From positions 1-64,000 of the forward strand of contig DCFC01000032.1 of assembly GCA_002314325.1 (NCBI GenBank): 64,000 nucleotides of DNA, in the 5' to 3' direction. Source of the stretch: Megamonas hypermegale. GTDB taxonomy: Bacteria > Bacillota > Negativicutes > Selenomonadales > Selenomonadaceae. The position numbers and the translations under genes were made by a program. A model generated the notes under the pieces. The model did not search any database, was not told the origin of the DNA, and worked only from the letters and a program-made list of their open reading frames with translations. Shown here piece by piece: positions 60,196-64,000 of this stretch (positions are counted from its first letter, which is position 1; each line of letters opens with the position of its first letter).

Positions 60196-61362
60196 ATGCG
60201 TAAAGAATTTTTACCTTTTGCCAAACCGCTGGTAAGCGAAACGGCGATTGCTGATGTTGCCGACTCCATTCGCAAGGGCTGGATGGCAATGGGACCGAAA
60301 ACAGTTGATTTTGAAAATAAATTTGCTTCGTATACGGGAGCGAAATTCGCCGTGTCTGTAAATTCGGCGACGGCAGGACTGCATTTAGCCGTTATGGCGC
60401 TGATAAAGCCGGGCGATGAAGTAATCACGACAGCAATGACGTTTGCCAGCACGGTAAATGCTATAATCTACGCAGGCGGCAAACCGGTATTGGTGGATAT
60501 CGACCCGCATACGTTCAATATAGATATAAATGCTGTGGAAAAAGCGATTACCCCGCAGACGAAAGCGATTATCCCGGTTCATTTTGCCGGCCGTCCGTGC
60601 GATATGGATGCACTGGAAGCGCTGGCTGCCAAATACAATCTCGGCATTATCGAAGATGCGGCGCATGCGCTCGGTGCTGAGTATAAAGGCAGAAAAATCG
60701 GTGCCGGACGCGGTAAAAATCATATTGCCGTATTCAGCTTCCATCCGACAAAAAATATCACGACGGGTGAGGGCGGCATGGTATGCACAGATGACGAAGA
60801 TGCAGCGGAAATCATGTCCATGCAGCGTCAGAATGGCATGAGCAAAGGTGCATGGAACCGCTATCAGGCAAACGGCAAAGCGCATTACGACATCTTCAAG
60901 CCGGGTCTTAAATATCAGATGATGGATATTCAGGCTGCTATCGGACGCGACCAGCTCACTCATCTGGAGGATTTCAACAATCGCCGTCGTGAAATCGTGG
61001 CGCGTTATCAGAAAGAACTGGCCGATGTGAAAGGCTTAATTTTGCCGCCGGAAATTGAAGCGGGCAATGTTCATTCATGGCATATCTATACGCCGCTTAT
61101 TGATATTGATACGCTCGGCTTCAGCCGTGATGAATTCATGGCGCAGATGAGCGCGCGCAATATCGGTACGGCATACCATTATCAGGCGCTGCATCTGTTT
61201 ACCTGCTACGGCGAAATTACAGGGCTTAAAGCAGGCGACCTGCCGAATGCCGAATACGTATCGGAACGCATTGTTTCTCTGCCTCTGTTCCCGGCTATGA
61301 CGGATGAAGACGTGACGGACGTAATCGAAGCGATAAAAGAAATCTGTGGAACGAAAGGCTGA
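60196..61362 (+). CDS. arnB: UDP-4-amino-4-deoxy-L-arabinose aminotransferase
   Basis: DegT/DnrJ/EryC1-type PLP aminotransferase (388 aa from ATG 60196; GGAGGAGT 60183-60190 is the ribosome site). It uses glutamate to aminate UDP-4-keto-pentose, giving UDP-L-Ara4N. It has FLPFAKPLVSETAI at the start, AVSVNSATAGLHLAVMALI near residue 50, EDAAHALGAEYKG near 155 and the PLP lysine in FSFHPTKNITTGEGGM near 185. The closely packed operon supports the ArnB assignment over other sugar aminotransferases. Confidence 0.94.
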   Translation: MRKEFLPFAKPLVSETAIADVADSIRKGWMAMGPKTVDFENKFASYTGAKFAVSVNSATAGLHLAVMALIKPGDEVITTAMTFASTVNAIIYAGGKPVLVDIDPHTFNIDINAVEKAITPQTKAIIPVHFAGRPCDMDALEALAAKYNLGIIEDAAHALGAEYKGRKIGAGRGKNHIAVFSFHPTKNITTGEGGMVCTDDEDAAEIMSMQRQNGMSKGAWNRYQANGKAHYDIFKPGLKYQMMDIQAAIGRDQLTHLEDFNNRRREIVARYQKELADVKGLILPPEIEAGNVHSWHIYTPLIDIDTLGFSRDEFMAQMSARNIGTAYHYQALHLFTCYGEITGLKAGDLPNAEYVSERIVSLPLFPAMTDEDVTDVIEAIKEICGTKG

Positions 61363-61372
61363 TTGGAGAAAA

Positions 61373-62317
61373 ATGGCTAGTCCTGAAATTTCAATTGTAA
61401 TTCCCGTATATAATGAGGAAGAATCGCTGCCGCAGCTGTTCAAGGAATTATATCCCGTGATGGAGAATTTGCACCGCAGTTTTGAAATAATTTTCATCAA
61501 TGACGGCAGCCGCGACAAATCGTTTGCCATGCTGTACGATTTTCAGCAGAAGCATGAAAAAACGGTGCGTGTCATTGATTTAAACGGTAATTTCGGTCAG
61601 CATATGGCGATAACTTCCGGTTTTGCCAATGTGCGCGGTCAGTACGTCATTACGCTCGACGCGGATTTGCAGAACCCGCCGGAGGAAATTCCGAAGATAA
61701 TCGCGAAAATGGACGAAGGATATGATGTCATTGGCACGTGCCGCCAGAACCGCCATGACCCGCTGTTTCGCAAGGTGGCTTCCCGTCTGGTCAATAAGGC
61801 AACCAACCGTATCAGCGGGCTGAAAATCAATGATTACGGTTGTATGCTGCGCGGCTACAGCCGCCGTATTGTGGATATAATCGTGCAGAGCAGAGAGAGC
61901 ACGACATTCATTCCGGCGCTTGGACAGAAATTTGCCGTAAATCCGATTGAAATTCCCGTAAGCCACCGCGAACGTGAATTCGGCGAGTCGAAATACAGCT
62001 TTTTCCGTCTGCTCCGCTTGAATTTTGACCTCATGACGAGTTTTTCGATTGCACCGCTGCAAATGGTGACAATGAGCGGCATGGCGATATCAATTTTGAG
62101 TTTCATCTTTTTCATCTATATGATGCTGCGCCGCATTATTGTCGGTTCAGAAGCCGACGGTGTATTTACTTTGCTTGCCGTGAACTTCTTCCTGTTCGGC
62201 ATCACGATTATGGCGCTGGGCGTCATCGGCGAATATACGGGGCGCATATATAAACAGATACAGCAGCGGCCGCATTATATAATCCGCCATATTTATGAGG
62301 AGAAAGAAAATGAATAG
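61373..62317 (+). CDS. arnC: Undecaprenyl-phosphate 4-deoxy-4-formamido-L-arabinose transferase
   Basis: GT2 glycosyltransferase (314 aa). The catalytic domain faces the cytoplasm: ISIVIPVYNEEESLPQLF at the start, FINDGSRDKS near residue 42 and TLDADLQNPPEEI near 92, with DxD-type acids. Two C-terminal membrane helices follow (about 230-255 and 268-290). It loads the formylated sugar onto undecaprenyl phosphate. The ATG at 61373 follows GGAGAAAA; the frame from 61346 overlaps arnB. It overlaps the next gene by 8 nt. Confidence 0.94.
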   Translation: MASPEISIVIPVYNEEESLPQLFKELYPVMENLHRSFEIIFINDGSRDKSFAMLYDFQQKHEKTVRVIDLNGNFGQHMAITSGFANVRGQYVITLDADLQNPPEEIPKIIAKMDEGYDVIGTCRQNRHDPLFRKVASRLVNKATNRISGLKINDYGCMLRGYSRRIVDIIVQSRESTTFIPALGQKFAVNPIEIPVSHREREFGESKYSFFRLLRLNFDLMTSFSIAPLQMVTMSGMAISILSFIFFIYMMLRRIIVGSEADGVFTLLAVNFFLFGITIMALGVIGEYTGRIYKQIQQRPHYIIRHIYEEKENE

Positions 62318-63230
62318 ACCGCGCATAGTTGTATTTGCCTACAGCGAGCCGGGTTATACGTGCCTGAAGGAGCTGATTGCGCAGAAAGCGAATATCGTCG
62401 CCGTGTATACGCATCAGGATGACCCGGAAGAGGAAATATGGTTTCACTCCGTGTACGATTTGGCGAAGGAAAATAATATTCCTGTATTTCGACCGAAAAA
62501 AATCGACGCGGATACAGCCGAATATATAAAAAATCTGCGGCCGGAGCTTATATTTTCGTTTTATTTCCGCCGCCTGATACCGAATGATATAATTTTAATG
62601 CCGCGGCTCGGTTCATATAATCTGCACGGCGCACTGCTACCGAAGTACCGCGGGCAGACCTGCGTAAACTGGGCTGTAGTGAACGGTGAAAAACGCACCG
62701 GCGCAACGCTGCACCTAATGACGGAAAAGGCCGATGAAGGCGATATCGTCGACCAGCGCGGTTTTGACATCGCCTTTACAGATACGGCAATCGACGTATT
62801 CAAAAAAGTAAGCGTTATGGCGGCGCAGATTGTACGCGATAATCTGGCGGCGTTGGAAACGGGAATGGCAAAACTCACGCCGCAGGATAACAGTAAGGCG
62901 ACGAAATTCGGCAGACGCAGACCAAAAGACGGACTGCTCGATTTTAATAAAGACGCAGTGAGTCTGTACAATCTCATTCGCGGCGTAACGCATCCGTTCC
63001 CCGGCGCATTTACTTTTGTCGGTGCCCGCAAGCTTTTCGTCTGGTGGGCAAAGCCGGTGGAAGGTGAAGGTAAACCGGGCGAAATCGTTTCAGCGCAGCC
63101 GCTTTGCGTCGGGACGAAAAACGGTCTGTTGCAGCTTGAACGGCTGCAGTGGGAAAACGAAGCGGAAATGAATGGTGACCGTTTTGCGGCCGAACTGCCA
63201 ATCGGCACGAAATTTAGTACGAATGATTAA
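62310..63230 (+). CDS. UDP-4-amino-4-deoxy-L-arabinose formyltransferase (ArnA N-terminal half as a separate protein)
   Basis: Formyltransferase of 306 aa from ATG 62310 (GAGGAGAAAG in front). Residues of the 10-formyl-THF active site are present: NLHGALLPKYRG (Asn and His near 105) and KADEGDIVDQ (Asp near 143). The C-terminal OB-like region (about 205-306) is complete. In E. coli this activity and the UDP-glucuronate decarboxylase form one ArnA chain; here the second activity is encoded by the next gene 27 nt downstream. Confidence 0.93.
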   Translation: MNRPRIVVFAYSEPGYTCLKELIAQKANIVAVYTHQDDPEEEIWFHSVYDLAKENNIPVFRPKKIDADTAEYIKNLRPELIFSFYFRRLIPNDIILMPRLGSYNLHGALLPKYRGQTCVNWAVVNGEKRTGATLHLMTEKADEGDIVDQRGFDIAFTDTAIDVFKKVSVMAAQIVRDNLAALETGMAKLTPQDNSKATKFGRRRPKDGLLDFNKDAVSLYNLIRGVTHPFPGAFTFVGARKLFVWWAKPVEGEGKPGEIVSAQPLCVGTKNGLLQLERLQWENEAEMNGDRFAAELPIGTKFSTND

Positions 63231-63257
63231 ATTAATGGAAAGAAGAGGCTTTAACAG

Positions 63258-64000
63258 ATGAAGATTTTTGTTACCGGAGTCAACGGTTTTATCGGTTCGC
63301 ATTTTCTGGAAATGGCTCTTGCTAAAACTGACTGGGAAATTCAGGGCTTTGATTTGAGCGACAGCAATATAAAACAGTTTCTTGCCAATCCGCGTTTTCA
63401 GATGAAGACGGGCGATATTTTTAAAGAAGAAGATTGGCTGTATCAGCAGATTAAACAGTGCGACGTGCTGCTGCCGCTTATCGGCATTGCCCGTCCTGCC
63501 TATTATATAGAAAAACCGTTCTGGACTTTTGAACTGGATTTTGAACAGAATTTGAAACTGGTGAAAAAATGCGCTGAATATGGTAAACGCGTTATTTTCC
63601 CGTCCACTTCGGAAGTTTACGGTATACCGGATCCGAACAACAATATCATGGACGAAGACAAGAGCAATCTGACGCTCGGTCCTATTTCACAGAGCCGCTG
63701 GATATACAGCTGCAGTAAGCAGATGATGGACAGAGTCATTTTCGCACTCGGTCAGGAACGCGGGCTGAAATTTTCGCTGTTCCGTCCGTTCAACTGGGTC
63801 GGTCCGCGTCTTGACAGTTTCAAAGAGGCGGCTGAGCACAAAGGACGCACGATTACGCAGTTTATCTATGATGTATTGTATACAGGTAAAATCACGCTCG
63901 TAAACGGCGGTATGCAGCGCCGCAGCTTCACGTGGGTCGGCGACGGTGTGGAAGCGCTTATCGCCATCATCAATAATAAGGATAATCAGGCGGAAGGTCA
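63258..64000 (+). CDS. UDP-glucuronate decarboxylase (ArnA C-terminal half), cut by window end
   Basis: The first 247 residues are inside the window and the frame is still open at 64000. It begins MKIFVTGVNGFIGSH, the NAD-binding glycine motif. Then come DVLLPLIGIARPAYY, FPSTSEVYG (catalytic Ser/Thr), the YxxxK motif in IYSCSKQMMD, and FRPFNWVGPRLDS. This series matches the ArnA dehydrogenase domain, which oxidises and decarboxylates UDP-glucuronate to UDP-4-keto-pentose. Ribosome site AAGAGG. Together with the formyltransferase it replaces the fused ArnA. Confidence 0.92.
   Translation, partial: MKIFVTGVNGFIGSHFLEMALAKTDWEIQGFDLSDSNIKQFLANPRFQMKTGDIFKEEDWLYQQIKQCDVLLPLIGIARPAYYIEKPFWTFELDFEQNLKLVKKCAEYGKRVIFPSTSEVYGIPDPNNNIMDEDKSNLTLGPISQSRWIYSCSKQMMDRVIFALGQERGLKFSLFRPFNWVGPRLDSFKEAAEHKGRTITQFIYDVLYTGKITLVNGGMQRRSFTWVGDGVEALIAIINNKDNQAEG

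Overview
The window looks like chromosome from a diderm Firmicute of the class Negativicutes, probably close to Selenomonas, Mitsuokella or Megamonas. The evidence is a mixture of cell types. There is an SLH-domain outer-membrane porin of the OmpM type (24.2-25.4 kb), a TonB-like protein and lipid A aminoarabinose (Arn) genes. There are also Firmicutes-style regulators: a tryptophan T-box and a ZTP riboswitch. Secreted PTP-like phytases, best known from rumen Negativicutes, are present too. Most of the window is ordinary chromosome of intermediate GC; about 34-45 kb is visibly richer in A+T. No rRNA, tRNA, prophage, intact transposase or CRISPR array was seen.

Layout. 0-3 kb: DeoR regulator, HAD phosphatase and glycerate kinase. 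3-7.3 kb: an enhancer-binding-type regulator without the GAFTGA loop, a small membrane protein, a DUF362 protein and rubrerythrin. 7.5-10.2 kb: a four-subunit 2-oxoacid:ferredoxin oxidoreductase. 10.3-10.9 kb: a toxin-like 39-residue membrane peptide and a broken hicB. 10.9-17.8 kb: a complete trpEGD(CF)BA operon behind a Trp T-box. 18-24 kb: a DUF2939-like membrane protein, DUF4446, ParB, and methionine synthase with a separate reactivation protein. 24-34 kb: porin, two secreted PTP-like phytases (three catalytic domains), a LamG-carrying metallophosphoesterase, a PHP phosphatase and an organophosphate-type transporter, suggesting scavenging of organic phosphate. 34-45 kb: AraC and LysR regulators, AzlCD, a GalP-like sugar symporter, a DUF5107-TPR protein, a HAD phosphatase and aldose epimerase. 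45-49 kb: an atypical phosphofructokinase, riboswitch-controlled AICAR transformylase, a hairpin-rich gene-free stretch and thiD. 49-52 kb: the first arnT, tonB and an SMR/ArnE-like protein. 52-58 kb: a split transketolase, SDR, MFS, tartronate semialdehyde reductase and FadR-type regulator, probably a sugar-acid operon feeding glycerate. 58-64 kb: arnT-arnB-arnC and arnA split in two, running off the end.

Three signals cut across the genes. (1) A family of about 125-bp palindromic elements occurs at least seven times between genes. Arms co-vary between copies, three copies have 9-11 nt flanking direct repeats, and one copy sits inside an older one, so this is very likely a MITE. (2) The two distant arnT genes share one promoter layout (TTTCAG, 5 nt, TTTCAG, 10 nt, TAATAT), suggesting joint control by an OmpR/PmrA-type response regulator. 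(3) The gene-free segment at 47.47-48.04 kb is a chain of at least seven hairpins bounded by two similar stems, and may be a structured RNA or a non-autonomous element.
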